A stretch of DNA of 14,620 bases from contig CAZJJK010000084.1 in the NCBI GenBank assembly GCA_964546285.1, forward strand, positions 1-14,620, read 5' to 3'. Made by a program: the position numbers and the translations under genes. The DNA is from CAZJJK01 sp964546285 (GTDB taxonomy: Bacteria; Spirochaetota; Spirochaetia; Treponematales; Breznakiellaceae). Shown one piece after another: positions 1 to 7,041 of this stretch. Each line of letters starts with the position of its first letter. Position 1 is the first letter of the stretch. The notes below the pieces were generated by a model. It made no database searches. It saw nothing but the letters and a program-made list of their open reading frames with translations, and was not told the DNA's origin.

Positions 1-24
1 GGAAACGGTTCTCGCTTTATTGAA

Positions 25-40
25 GGAGCGCTAACGCTCC
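25..40 (-). terminator. Short hairpin directly after the MFS gene
   Basis: GGAGCG and CGCTCC form a perfect 6-bp stem around a 4-base CTAA loop. It begins 5 bases past the minus-strand stop codon of the transporter gene. On the minus strand it is followed by TTCAAT, a weak U tract, so it is a plausible but poor intrinsic terminator. Confidence 0.4.
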
Positions 41-44
41 CTCG

Positions 45-1265
45 TCAACGCCGAGCCGCCGGCTTTAAGCGGGTTAAGGGATAGAGTAGCAGGACAACGG
101 CTCCCGCGATGGCCAAGGCCTGACCGGGACCAAGTCTGTCCGCCATAAGTCCGACAAGGGGCGCTATAATGGCGGTAAAAACGGTTTTTAGCTGAGTCTC
201 TAGAGACAAGCCGGTGGTCATGGAGCCTTCAGGGATACGGTCGCTGACATATTCAAGCATAACCGGACGGCGTAGATTCATTACCGCGTAGTAGAGAAGG
301 AAGAGGATAATAACGGGAATATCGAATCCGTATATATGGCCAAGACCGCAGAGCACGACTAGGCTAATACCCATAAGATACATAAGGTTTGACGCCACGG
401 CGGCGTCGCCAACACGGCGTTTAAAAGCGGCTGACTTGAAGGAAGCGACCGCGTTCAGAATATACAGTAAAAAATACACAAGCCCCGTAATGACAGCTAC
501 CCTGGTTTCACCCGTTAAGGCGATAGCGACGGGGAAAGCGAGGGCCCAGCCGCGTAGCACGGGTTGGATATAATCTTTGACGCTTTTAAAGAGGGCGTCG
601 TAGAGGGTGGAGGAAAGCAGCCCGCGACGTAGCTCGCTTACACGCAAGGCGTGGAGCATTTCCTTAGCTACCAAAGGTATGGATGGGACATGAGTTTCGC
701 CCTTTTCATTGGAGCTATAATCCAGCCAAGAAGGATAGCTTGTTAGGAGTAAGAGATCCAGCACATAGGGTATAGCGGAAAAAAGAAATACCAGTTGATA
801 GGTACCGGTCCAAAAAGCGATAGCGATAGCAATAAGTGCGCTGAGACTGCTGCCAATTTCGGCCCAGGCCCTGGTTCCACCATAAAAATCAGCCTTTTTA
901 TCTTGTTGGCCGGTGCGCTTCAGGTACTCCATAATCATGGCTTTATGGGTACCGCTACGGAAAGCTTCGCCGCCGGCGAAAAAGAGCATGGCCACGGCGA
1001 AAAAGAAAAAGTTTGAAGCGAAGGTGAAACCGATAAAGGATACGATATAGGCTAAAAAAGACAGGATCATGCTACGTTTACGCCCCATGGCGTCCGCGAT
1101 AATACCTGAGGGGATTTCCAGCAGATTATTGGTGATTTCCCTGATAGAAAAGAGCAGGCCAATTTGGAGAAAGCTTAAACCGTTTTCTCGGAAAAAGAAG
1201 ATCAAGAAGGGGTCAAAAAATTGCAGGTTTTTAAGAAAACCGTAAGCGCAGAATTTTGGATACAT
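45..1265 (-). CDS. MFS transporter, 5' end at or in the gap
   Basis: This is a polytopic inner-membrane secondary transporter of the major facilitator superfamily; the substrate cannot be told. About 406 residues are visible, the usual length for a 12-helix MFS protein. Near the N-terminus come an aromatic first helix (FFDPFLIFFF), the segment IREITNNLLEIPSGIIAD and then AMGRKRSM. Together these form the loop 2-3 signature (EIPSG-IAD-GRK) of the MFS branch that contains many uncharacterised efflux-like proteins. Alternating hydrophobic stretches continue to the end, which closes with a basic tail (LKPAARR). An ATG lies exactly at the gap edge (1265). It could be the true start, but members of this branch usually have a few residues before this point, so the start may lie in the gap. 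No Shine-Dalgarno can be checked. The family call is secure from the motifs; the role is not. Confidence 0.85.
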   Translation of the reverse strand: MYPKFCAYGFLKNLQFFDPFLIFFFRENGLSFLQIGLLFSIREITNNLLEIPSGIIADAMGRKRSMILSFLAYIVSFIGFTFASNFFFFAVAMLFFAGGEAFRSGTHKAMIMEYLKRTGQQDKKADFYGGTRAWAEIGSSLSALIAIAIAFWTGTYQLVFLFSAIPYVLDLLLLTSYPSWLDYSSNEKGETHVPSIPLVAKEMLHALRVSELRRGLLSSTLYDALFKSVKDYIQPVLRGWALAFPVAIALTGETRVAVITGLVYFLLYILNAVASFKSAAFKRRVGDAAVASNLMYLMGISLVVLCGLGHIYGFDIPVIILFLLYYAVMNLRRPVMLEYVSDRIPEGSMTTGLSLETQLKTVFTAIIAPLVGLMADRLGPGQALAIAGAVVLLLYPLTRLKPAARR

Positions 1266-1365
1266 NNNNNNNNNNNNNNNNNNNNNNNNNNNNNNNNNNN
1301 NNNNNNNNNNNNNNNNNNNNNNNNNNNNNNNNNNNNNNNNNNNNNNNNNNNNNNNNNNNNNNNNN
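1266..1365. other. Assembly gap (100 N, placeholder)
   Basis: A run of exactly 100 N, the same length as the three other gaps, so it is a standard placeholder. The minus-strand transporter begins at its left edge and an open plus-strand reading frame emerges at its right edge. The missing sequence should therefore contain a divergent promoter region plus the body of a plus-strand gene, which suggests that more than 100 bases are missing. Confidence 0.95.
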
Positions 1366-1473
1366 CTTCGCGTTCCAATCAATCAGGTACAGGTTGCAAC
1401 AGAATTGGCAGCAGTCGGTAAGTCTTTACAAAAGAAATCAAAAGAAGGAATAATGCCAGTAACAGCACCTTAG
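1366..1473 (+). CDS. C-terminal fragment of an unidentified gene
   Basis: From the gap edge a plus-strand frame stays open for 35 codons to a TAG at 1471-1473. The translation includes VQVATELAAVGKSLQKKSKE and ends GIMPVTAP. It is an amphipathic, lysine-rich tail, and I do not recognise the family. The stop is 39 bases before the next plus-strand gene, a spacing fit for an operon. Codon choice (five GCA, plus ACA, CCA, GTA) differs from the GCG/GCC/GCT-rich neighbours, though 35 codons is a small sample. A second plus frame is also open to a TAA at 1453, but it relies on AGG and AGA codons and reads less like protein. Coding status is therefore uncertain. Confidence 0.35.
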   Translation, partial: LRVPINQVQVATELAAVGKSLQKKSKEGIMPVTAP

Positions 1474-1512
1474 ACTAGCTCTCAGGTTTGAGCTTACCGT
1501 AGAGGATAAAAG

Positions 1513-1971
1513 ATGCGAGATTATAAGATATGGGAAATATTTCTAAACCCGCCGCTTGTTGGAGCGCTTATCGCCATGCTCAGCGCTCAAATTTTTAAGG
1601 CGATTATTAAACCTGTTTTTACGGGAAAGGCTTTAAGCCTACAAAAAATTAGCGACTATGGGGATTTTCCTTCGGGCCATACCGCCTTTATCGTCGCCTG
1701 CGCTTCGGGAATAGGTATATGGCGAGGTTTCGCTTCGTCCCTCTTCGCTTTGGCCGCGGTTATGTCGGCCATTCTTATTTATGATATCATCCGGCTAAGA
1801 AAGATGGTGGAGTTATCCTGGCATGAGACAGAACGCTTATTGGCAAAAGCGGGCTTGGAGCCGGAGGAGAAGCCTCCTCAGTTTAGGGGGCATAGTATCG
1901 CCGAGATTATCGGCGGGGGCGTGTGGGGTTTGATCTGCGCTGTCGCGGTAGCCTTTATCCCCTTTCCGTAA
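1513..1971 (+). CDS. DUF212/YuiD-family membrane protein (PAP2-related)
   Basis: A 152-residue membrane protein of the divergent PAP2 family (DUF212, Bacillus YuiD type), which is annotated as acid phosphatase/vanadium-dependent haloperoxidase-related. Members have no firmly proven reaction. Visible signature in order: an N-terminal hydrophobic helix (residues 12-33) with the AQIFKAIIKP element; the family motif GDFPSGHTAF with Pro53-Ser54-Gly55-His56; a second helix ending in IYDIIRLRKMV; a GHSIAEIIGGGVWGL block; and a C-terminal helix. The PSGH motif resembles the phosphate-contacting PSGH of PAP2 phosphatases. The start is ATG with AGAGG at 1501-1505, spacing 7. It lies 39 bases after the preceding plus-strand fragment and converges on the next gene 34 bases downstream. 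Family certain; function inferred only. Confidence 0.88.
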   Translation: MRDYKIWEIFLNPPLVGALIAMLSAQIFKAIIKPVFTGKALSLQKISDYGDFPSGHTAFIVACASGIGIWRGFASSLFALAAVMSAILIYDIIRLRKMVELSWHETERLLAKAGLEPEEKPPQFRGHSIAEIIGGGVWGLICAVAVAFIPFP

Positions 1972-2005
1972 GCACAAAAGCCTTTAGCCGTTTAACATGG
2001 CAGTC

Positions 2006-2488
2006 TTATTCGGCGCCGCGGTCCCTAGTTCCCTTAGCGCTCAGTTCCTTTACGTTGAGTTTATATACAATTACGTTATTTAGGGCTGTTTCGTCGTAAA
2101 CGGGTGTACCCTTATAAGCGTAATGTTCCATCAGCCTATTCAGCGCTTCTCGTTTTTCCTCGTCACCGCTGATTAACTCGATATCACCTTTCCCGACTAT
2201 ACTCCTATACCGCATTACCCAGCCGCAGGCTTTATCTCCCTTAATCAATTTACCCGGAATATCGATTTCAAAACCAGCGTGTGGGTCCTTTCTCATTAAC
2301 CGTAATTTTTTTCCTTCGGCCGCGCTGTGGAAGTAAAGCGTTAATTCCTTATCCCAAATAAAGCCATAATTTAAAGGCACAATATAGGGATAATCGCCAT
2401 CGTTAAGCGCGATTCGACAAAGCGCGGCGGAACGTAGAATTTTCGTCACTTCAGCTTTATCGCACAGCTCTTTGTCTTTTCTTCTCAA
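2006..2488 (-). CDS. Pyridoxamine 5'-phosphate oxidase-like (NimA-type) flavoprotein
   Basis: A 160-residue cytoplasmic split-barrel protein of the PNPOx-like/NimA group (flavin-binding; some relatives act on 5-nitroimidazoles). Characteristic strings are MRRKDKEL at the start, CRIALNDGDYPYIVPLNYGF (residues 24-43), LYFHSAAEGKKLRLMRKDPHAGFE, and later WVMRYRSIVGKGDIELI. The length matches the family. The start codon is TTG at 2488, supported by GGAAGG at 2495-2500 with 6-base spacing and by the conserved MRRKDKE beginning; no good ATG alternative precedes the barrel. It stands 229 bases behind the alpha-glucan phosphorylase stop on the same strand, so it probably has its own promoter. True substrate unknown; resistance to nitroimidazoles should not be assumed. 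Confidence 0.88.
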   Translation of the reverse strand: MRRKDKELCDKAEVTKILRSAALCRIALNDGDYPYIVPLNYGFIWDKELTLYFHSAAEGKKLRLMRKDPHAGFEIDIPGKLIKGDKACGWVMRYRSIVGKGDIELISGDEEKREALNRLMEHYAYKGTPVYDETALNNVIVYKLNVKELSAKGTRDRGAE

Positions 2489-2601
2489 TTTAAGCCTTCC
2501 CGTGGGCTAAGTTTATACAAAAAGCCGTGGCGATAAAAGGCTAATCCGACCATGTCACCTTCTAAAGTATCAAAGCTTTGAAATTTAACAGCAAGGGGAA
2601 G

Positions 2602-2652
2602 CGCGGTTTTATTGTTTTGTATTGTATATAGATAGAATGACTATAAACCGCG
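2602..2652. repeat. Inverted repeat in the 229-bp intergenic region
   Basis: CGCGGTTT (2602-2609) and AAACCGCG (2645-2652) are perfect 8-bp inverted arms around an AT-rich centre of 35 bases. AAGCGC (2599-2604) and GCGCTT (2654-2659) offer an alternative outer pairing. It lies between the phosphorylase stop (2718) and the flavoprotein start (2488), both on the minus strand. It could be an operator, a terminator stem without a U tract, or chance. Nothing else gene-like is seen between 2489 and 2717, and no convincing -35/-10 pair was found. Confidence 0.4.
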
Positions 2653-2717
2653 AGCGCTTCTTGCTAAAACCTGGGCTTTTTACGAGAAGCTCAATGGCTA
2701 AACAGCATCAAGCGTCT

Positions 2718-5066
2718 TTATGCCCAGGCTATCAGTCCGGATCGATATGGATGAATCAAATCGGGGTGATGGGGCAGAACGCGGACCGTAAAACCTTGGT
2801 GCCCGGTATCATCACAGCGCAAACGGACTTGGTAGTTATAGTAGTCAGCTTCAGCGGAAAGCGCCTTCATTCTGATATGAGAGGCCGCCTCAAAGTCATT
2901 ATGGCTGGACAGCGCGCCATAATACAGCTCCACAATAAGATCCTCTGGCGTCAAGCTACCCAGCTTGACCCGAGCTCGAACGGTAATGGAGTCTCCTCGG
3001 CGTTGTACCGGTTTCGCGGTGGATTCTATCTGGAGTATGGAAATTTCTGGCCACGCTCTCTCCAAGCGGTCTATATACGCCGCCAGTTTATCGGCTTTAT
3101 GAAAGCCTTCTCTGTTCCATTTTCGCTGATAGCGTAAGGCCGGAAGATAAAAAAGCCGCGAGTAGTCAATCAGCATACGATGGCTGGACATCGTTCTCCC
3201 AACTTTTTTAACGCAACTCTTCATTCGGCGTATCCACTCGCGCGGCAGTCCATCGCGGCCGCGTTGATAAAAGAGGGGAATAATTTCCCTTTCCAGCAAG
3301 TTGTATAAGGCTTTGCTTTCTATTTCATCCTGAAGTTCGGTGTCATCGTATTGCTCTCCCTTGCCTATGGCCCAACCAATATCCGGATCGTAGGCCTCAT
3401 CCCACCAACCATCCAAAACCGAACAGTTTAAGACCCCGTTCATTGCCGCTTTCATACCGCTGGTCCCGGAGGCTTCTAGAGGGCGGCGCGGCGTATTAAG
3501 CCAAAGATCGGAACCGCTGGTGAGGTAGCGCGCGATGGTTATATCGTAATCTTCTAGGAAGACTATCTTGCTGGTCACATTATGCTGTTCCGCGAAGTGA
3601 ATAAGCTCCTTAATCAGTTCCTTGCCCCGTAGATCATGGGGATGAGCTTTCCCAGCGAAGATCAGTTGGATGGGATGATCGTTATCGCGTAAAAGGGCTA
3701 GAAGGCGCTCTGGGTCGCGTAATAGCAGAGTCCCGCGTTTGTAGGTCGCGAAACGACGGGCGAAGGCTATGGTGAGCGCGTAAGGAGAGAGCGCGTCCTC
3801 CGCCGTTCTGACGCGGCTATTGGAAGCGCCCTGTCGCTTCAGTTGTTGACGGATACGGTCTCTGGCAAATGCGACCATGCGTTCGCGGCGGCGTTCGTGG
3901 GTTCGCCAAAGCTCCTCATCAGAAATGCGGTCAATCCGATTCCAGGCTTCGGAATCGTTTGGGTCAGTTTCAAAACGCGGCCCAAGATAACGGTCCAACA
4001 GCTCCGCCATGGGGTTAGATATCCAGGTCCTAGGGTGAACCCCATTGGTGATAGACCGTATAGGAATTTCCTCCAAGGGTAAGCCAGGCCACAGGCGTTT
4101 CCACATATCGCGTGATACTATGCCGTGGAGACGGGAAACCCCATTGGCGTAGGCTGAAAAACGCAAGGCTAGAACGGTCATGCAAAATTCCTCTCCGTCA
4201 TCGTTTGGATCAACGCGNNNNNNNNNNNNNNNNNNNNNNNNNNNNNNNNNNNNNNNNNNNNNNNNNNNNNNNNNNNNNNNNNNNNNNNNNNNNNNNNNNN
4301 NNNNNNNNNNNNNNNNNCCTAAAAGCAACTCCTGCCTGATACGAGTTTCCTTGTCGCCTCCGTAAAGGGTCGCGCTGATATCTCGATAGGCGGCGGGATT
4401 CGCTTCTATATTGGTGTCCAGCAGGATAAGAGATACCCGCCCGACAGCGGCTGACCATAGTTGGGCGTATACTTTTTGCCCCGCCATTTCCACAGTGATG
4501 GTAATCGGCGATCCTTTTGAGTCTAATAAACGGGAAACCGGCATATTGTACCAATCGTTTTCCGGATACGATTCCTGCTGAAAGCCGTCATCGTTTAGGT
4601 ATTGTTTGAAATAGCCTTGCCGATAAAGAAGTCCAACGCCGATTAACGGCAGCCCAAGGTCAGAAGCGGTTTTTAGGTGGTCCCCAGATAAGATGCCAAG
4701 ACCGCCTGAGTAGATAGGCAGGGAAACATCCAGGCCAAATTCCATGGAGAAATACGCAATTACCTCGCGCCCGCCGCCTTGGTACCAGGGTTTAGCTTTT
4801 TTATATTGTAGAAAACGGTCATACACCTCTTTAAGCGCCGCCACATAGGAATCATCCCGTGCCATACGGTCCAGCCGTTCTTGTTTTACCATTCCGAGCA
4901 TTCGGGCGGGATTTTGTTGAGAACGGGTCCAAGTTTCATAATCTAAGCGGATAAACAGCATTACCGCGTCAAAATTCCAAGACAACCAAAGATTGTGCGC
5001 TATTTCCTCAAGCGCCGCCAAAGCCGGGGGCAATTTCGGCTTAACCGTAAACATTTGGATATTCAT
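2718..5066 (-). CDS. glgP: Alpha-glucan (glycogen/maltodextrin) phosphorylase with DUF3417
   Basis: Cytoplasmic PLP enzyme (GT35) that splits alpha-1,4-glucans with phosphate to give glucose-1-phosphate. Residues 1 to about 110 form the DUF3417 N-terminal extension (ALEEIAHNLWLSWN, then AYFSMEFGLDVSLPIYSGGL), typical of the bacterial/archaeal TIGR02094 type. Next come GDHLKTASDLGLPLIGVGLL and GGDKETRIRQELLL. The 100-N gap falls there. After it come the MTVLALR, ANGVSRLHG and ITNGVHPRTW blocks, then FARRFATYKR and GTSGMKAAMNGVLNCS; the Lys codon at 3450-3452 should be the PLP Schiff-base lysine. A beta-rich C-terminal segment follows. Visible codons are 249 before the gap and 499 after. The gap should hide about 80 residues, including the conserved HxNEGH and THTP motifs, so the true protein is about 830 residues. 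The ATG at 5066 lacks a clear Shine-Dalgarno. It follows the anti-sigma gene by 42 bases. Confidence 0.95.
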   Translation of the reverse strand: MNIQMFTVKPKLPPALAALEEIAHNLWLSWNFDAVMLFIRLDYETWTRSQQNPARMLGMVKQERLDRMARDDSYVAALKEVYDRFLQYKKAKPWYQGGGREVIAYFSMEFGLDVSLPIYSGGLGILSGDHLKTASDLGLPLIGVGLLYRQGYFKQYLNDDGFQQESYPENDWYNMPVSRLLDSKGSPITITVEMAGQKVYAQLWSAAVGRVSLILLDTNIEANPAAYRDISATLYGGDKETRIRQELLLXXXXXXXXXXXXXXXXXXXXXXXXXXXXXXXXXXRVDPNDDGEEFCMTVLALRFSAYANGVSRLHGIVSRDMWKRLWPGLPLEEIPIRSITNGVHPRTWISNPMAELLDRYLGPRFETDPNDSEAWNRIDRISDEELWRTHERRRERMVAFARDRIRQQLKRQGASNSRVRTAEDALSPYALTIAFARRFATYKRGTLLLRDPERLLALLRDNDHPIQLIFAGKAHPHDLRGKELIKELIHFAEQHNVTSKIVFLEDYDITIARYLTSGSDLWLNTPRRPLEASGTSGMKAAMNGVLNCSVLDGWWDEAYDPDIGWAIGKGEQYDDTELQDEIESKALYNLLEREIIPLFYQRGRDGLPREWIRRMKSCVKKVGRTMSSHRMLIDYSRLFYLPALRYQRKWNREGFHKADKLAAYIDRLERAWPEISILQIESTAKPVQRRGDSITVRARVKLGSLTPEDLIVELYYGALSSHNDFEAASHIRMKALSAEADYYNYQVRLRCDDTGHQGFTVRVLPHHPDLIHPYRSGLIAWA
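4218..4317. other. Assembly gap inside glgP
   Basis: 100 N. The reading frame happens to continue across it because the placeholder has the right remainder modulo 3: two bases of a Gly codon stand before it and a whole Arg codon after it. Comparison with the family layout (from memory) says roughly 75-90 residues are missing, about 230-270 bases, so a translation with 34 unknown residues is too short. Confidence 0.9.
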
Positions 5067-5108
5067 ACTAATAGACTAGGACCGCTTGTACCTAGCATCA
5101 ATGTCTAA

Positions 5109-5552
5109 CTATCGTATACCCCAGCGTTGGGCTAGATCGTCCAAGTGACTGGCGATAAAACAAGCGCAATAAATTGTCACGGCGATGCCAAAGGTTAAAA
5201 ACAAGGGAACTAAAAAAAGTTGCCCAAACCGCGCCTGAAGCCAGGCGAAGGTGGCGCCGATTGGCGATAAAGACATAGCTCCAATCATAATGACAAGAAT
5301 AGTAAACCATTTGCCGATCGATACCGGAGTTTCGCCGCTTTCGGCCTCAAGCGCTATCGCTTTCATTACCGATAGGCTGAGATCCGGGGCTTTAGGCAGG
5401 CCTTCGGCGCGGAACCAGGATAAGGCGTCGCCGAAAGCTGTTTCGCTGGCTACGCAGGTGGGACAGGAGGCTAAATGCTCGGAACCCTCCGTGTTGATCG
5501 GCTCATCATTGTCTCGTCTCAGTGAAAGAATACGGAATTCCTCGCAGGTCAT
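5109..5552 (-). CDS. Zinc-type (ZAS) transmembrane anti-sigma factor
   Basis: A 147-residue protein that should hold the neighbouring ECF sigma factor at the membrane. The N-terminus MTCEEF with Cys3, followed by His26-x3-Cys30-x2-Cys33 (EHLASCPTC), is the zinc-binding anti-sigma signature (zf-HC2/RsiW-ChrR type). After a roughly 45-residue linker, two hydrophobic segments follow (about 82-108 and 111-138). This gives a cytoplasmic N-terminal sigma-binding domain and two membrane passes, with a short cytoplasmic-looking tail (DDLAQRWGIR). Its ATG overlaps the sigma stop by 4 bases (ATGA), the usual coupling that keeps sigma and anti-sigma in balance. No periplasmic sensor domain is evident, so the signal may come through a partner, perhaps the small 3-TM protein upstream (inference). 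Confidence 0.88.
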   Translation of the reverse strand: MTCEEFRILSLRRDNDEPINTEGSEHLASCPTCVASETAFGDALSWFRAEGLPKAPDLSLSVMKAIALEAESGETPVSIGKWFTILVIMIGAMSLSPIGATFAWLQARFGQLFLVPLFLTFGIAVTIYCACFIASHLDDLAQRWGIR

Positions 5553-6112
5553 GCTAAGCCCCCTTCGGCGATATCGCTTAAGCGTCCTCGCAACTTTTCT
5601 TTAGCCCGGAACACATGGGACTTGATCGTGTTTACGGGATAAGATGTTACCGCTTCTATATCCGGATAACTCATGCCGTAGAAAAAGTACAAATCCAGGC
5701 ATATCCGATACCGTTCCGGTAGCTCGCCCATAGCCTTTCTAAGCTCGGCGGCGGCGGCCTGTCTAATCGCGCAGGTCTCAGGCGCTTCGGAACTGGGTTC
5801 CGGTAAATCTTCCGCTAGACTGACATAGGACTTGCGTCTTCGCACTCCATTGATCGCCGTATTGTAGGCGATACGATAAAGCCAGGTGGAAAAACGCGAA
5901 CGCCCTTGAAAAGAAGCTAAACCGCGGAACACCTTCAGGAACACCTCCTGAACAAAGTCGCACACATCCTCATGGTTGCGGAAAAAACTATACCCCAGGG
6001 CATAAACCGCCTTTTGGTGGCGGCGAACGAGTATAGCGAAACGTTCAATATCTCCGCCCGCGACCGCGTCAACGATCGCGCGATCGTCGACTTCATCGGA
6101 CTCTTTCTTCAT
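5549..6112 (-). CDS. ECF (sigma-24/RpoE-type) RNA polymerase sigma factor
   Basis: 187 residues from the chosen ATG at 6112. Region sigma2 spans about 22-92, with DFVQEVFLKVFRGLASF followed by RSRFSTWLYRIAYNTAIN (the -10 recognition and melting helices). Region sigma4 spans about 124-178, with LPERYRICLDLYFFYGMSYP and VNTIKSHVFRAKEKLRG (helix-turn-helix for the -35 element). There is no region 1 or 3, as expected for group 4. A longer reading from TTG at 6142 is possible. I prefer ATG 6112 because it overlaps the upstream stop in an ATGA, the same arrangement as the next junction, and the extra residues (RNPARRTPD) are not family-like. It is cotranscribed with its anti-sigma factor. Target promoters are unknown; autoregulation of this cluster is likely but not shown. 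Confidence 0.93.
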   Translation of the reverse strand: MKKESDEVDDRAIVDAVAGGDIERFAILVRRHQKAVYALGYSFFRNHEDVCDFVQEVFLKVFRGLASFQGRSRFSTWLYRIAYNTAINGVRRRKSYVSLAEDLPEPSSEAPETCAIRQAAAAELRKAMGELPERYRICLDLYFFYGMSYPDIEAVTSYPVNTIKSHVFRAKEKLRGRLSDIAEGGLA

Positions 6113-6450
6113 GTCCGGCGTTCGCCGCGCCGGATTCCGCAATACGAAAGCATGCCGATGCCGATTGACAAGGGAATCACGCCGCCGAGTAGACTATAAT
6201 TAAAGCCGGACAGTAAGGAGAGAAATACCGTCAGAGTCAAGCCTACGGAAAATAGGAGAAGCCCGGTCAGCAGGCTAAATGTATAGACGTTGAAATTAGG
6301 CTTTTGATAGTGGCCGGCCTTTATAAGCATGACGTTGCGCTTGTGATGCCATAAAAGGTAGAAAAAAATGACAAGACAGCCCATTACGATCGCGACGATC
6401 GGAATTATTGTAATAATAATTTGCGCGGCCACTGATGGTATTCTCTCCAT
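6109..6450 (-). CDS. Small three-helix membrane protein upstream of the sigma factor
   Basis: 113 residues with three hydrophobic segments (about 8-33, 55-79 and 84-104). Between the first and second is a short basic loop WHHKRNVMLIKAGHYQKP, and the tail is basic (RRGERRT). Proteins of this layout, with a KR...L(I)xxGxx...P loop after the first helix, are common beside ECF sigma/anti-sigma genes in several phyla (the DUF6249-like type, my attribution). Their role is unproven; a signalling partner of the anti-sigma factor is a reasonable guess. The start ATG at 6450 has GGAGGG at 6454-6459, unusually close at 3 bases. Its stop overlaps the sigma start by 4 bases. Confidence 0.78.
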   Translation of the reverse strand: MERIPSVAAQIIITIIPIVAIVMGCLVIFFYLLWHHKRNVMLIKAGHYQKPNFNVYTFSLLTGLLLFSVGLTLTVFLSLLSGFNYSLLGGVIPLSIGIGMLSYCGIRRGERRT

Positions 6451-6481
6451 AAGCCCTCCGGGTTTTTATGACACCGCTTAT

Positions 6482-6516
6482 GGCGAACGGTTGCGCGCGC
6501 GATCGCCCCGTTCGCC
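6482..6516 (-). terminator. Intra-operon hairpin after the FliL-like gene
   Basis: GGCGAACGG (6482-6490) and CCGTTCGCC (6508-6516) form a perfect 9-bp GC-rich stem with a 17-base, itself GC-rich, loop. It abuts the stop codon of the FliL-like gene (6517-6519, minus strand). There is no U tract after it in either direction. It is more likely a partial terminator, attenuator or mRNA-end protector that lowers expression of the sigma module relative to hflX than a full stop. Confidence 0.5.
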
Positions 6517-7041
6517 TTATTCGATAATCAAATATTCCTCGAAATAAATAGTCTCTATCTGTCCTAAACGCAATTCGTCGTTGAATTGTGTGACGAGCCG
6601 GTCTTTGATTAAGGTAACATCGCCGCCTTGAAGGCTTTCCGTTGAAGTATTTGAAAATAAGTCTTTAATAACAGTCCGGAAATAGTCCGTTTTGGCGACC
6701 AACTCCTCAAAGAAGGGGCGATCCTCACGATTATAGGGGAAAACGATGGTAATGATAATGGTCGCCGGCGGGATAGACGCGTTGGCAATGCGCAAACGGC
6801 CAATACCAGTGAAGCTAGCTTCGGTATAGCCGCCATTCACGTTTTGACTAAGAGTGGGGGACTCCGGAGCAAGAGAGCCAGGTTTATTATCCGGTGACGC
6901 GGTTTTTTGTCCCGTTTTTCCGGAGGCGAGCGCGAAGAAAGTCGCGCCAGCCGTAAAAACGGCGAATGCGGCGACAAGTAAGATCAATAGGCGATATATG
7001 AATAGCAGGAATGAAGTAGTTCCCTTCGTTTCGCGCTTCAT
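6517..7041 (-). CDS. FliL-like membrane protein (flagellar basal-body type)
   Basis: 174 residues: a short basic cytoplasmic start (MKRETKG), one membrane helix (about 11-38), a Ser/Pro/Gly-rich linker (about 39-72) and a periplasmic domain. That domain ends with QFNDELRLGQIETIYFEEYL, very like the C-terminal FliL pattern in which a Gly or Lys precedes I-x-x-I-Y-F-x-E-(F/Y)-(L/V). FliL proteins ring the stator and, in spirochaetes, influence periplasmic flagella. No flagellar gene is nearby, so this may be a FliL paralogue outside the main motility operon. Its ATG overlaps the hflX TGA (ATGA at 7041-7038), and AAGG is present upstream inside the hflX end. Family call moderate, since the conserved part is short; an operon-specific envelope role is equally possible. 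Confidence 0.68.
   Translation of the reverse strand: MKRETKGTTSFLLFIYRLLILLVAAFAVFTAGATFFALASGKTGQKTASPDNKPGSLAPESPTLSQNVNGGYTEASFTGIGRLRIANASIPPATIIITIVFPYNREDRPFFEELVAKTDYFRTVIKDLFSNTSTESLQGGDVTLIKDRLVTQFNDELRLGQIETIYFEEYLIIE

Noticed and set aside
2622..3137. 171-codon plus-strand open frame over the end of glgP
   Set aside because: It is antisense to a confidently identified phosphorylase, with no family-like motifs or ribosome binding site.
5075..5095. CTAGG/CCTAG pair between the anti-sigma gene and glgP
   Set aside because: A stem of only 5 bp with no U tract; too weak to call a terminator.
6113..6142. Longer sigma factor from TTG at 6142
   Set aside because: It lies inside the upstream gene, starts with a rare codon, adds non-family residues, and ignores the ATGA overlap at 6112/6109.
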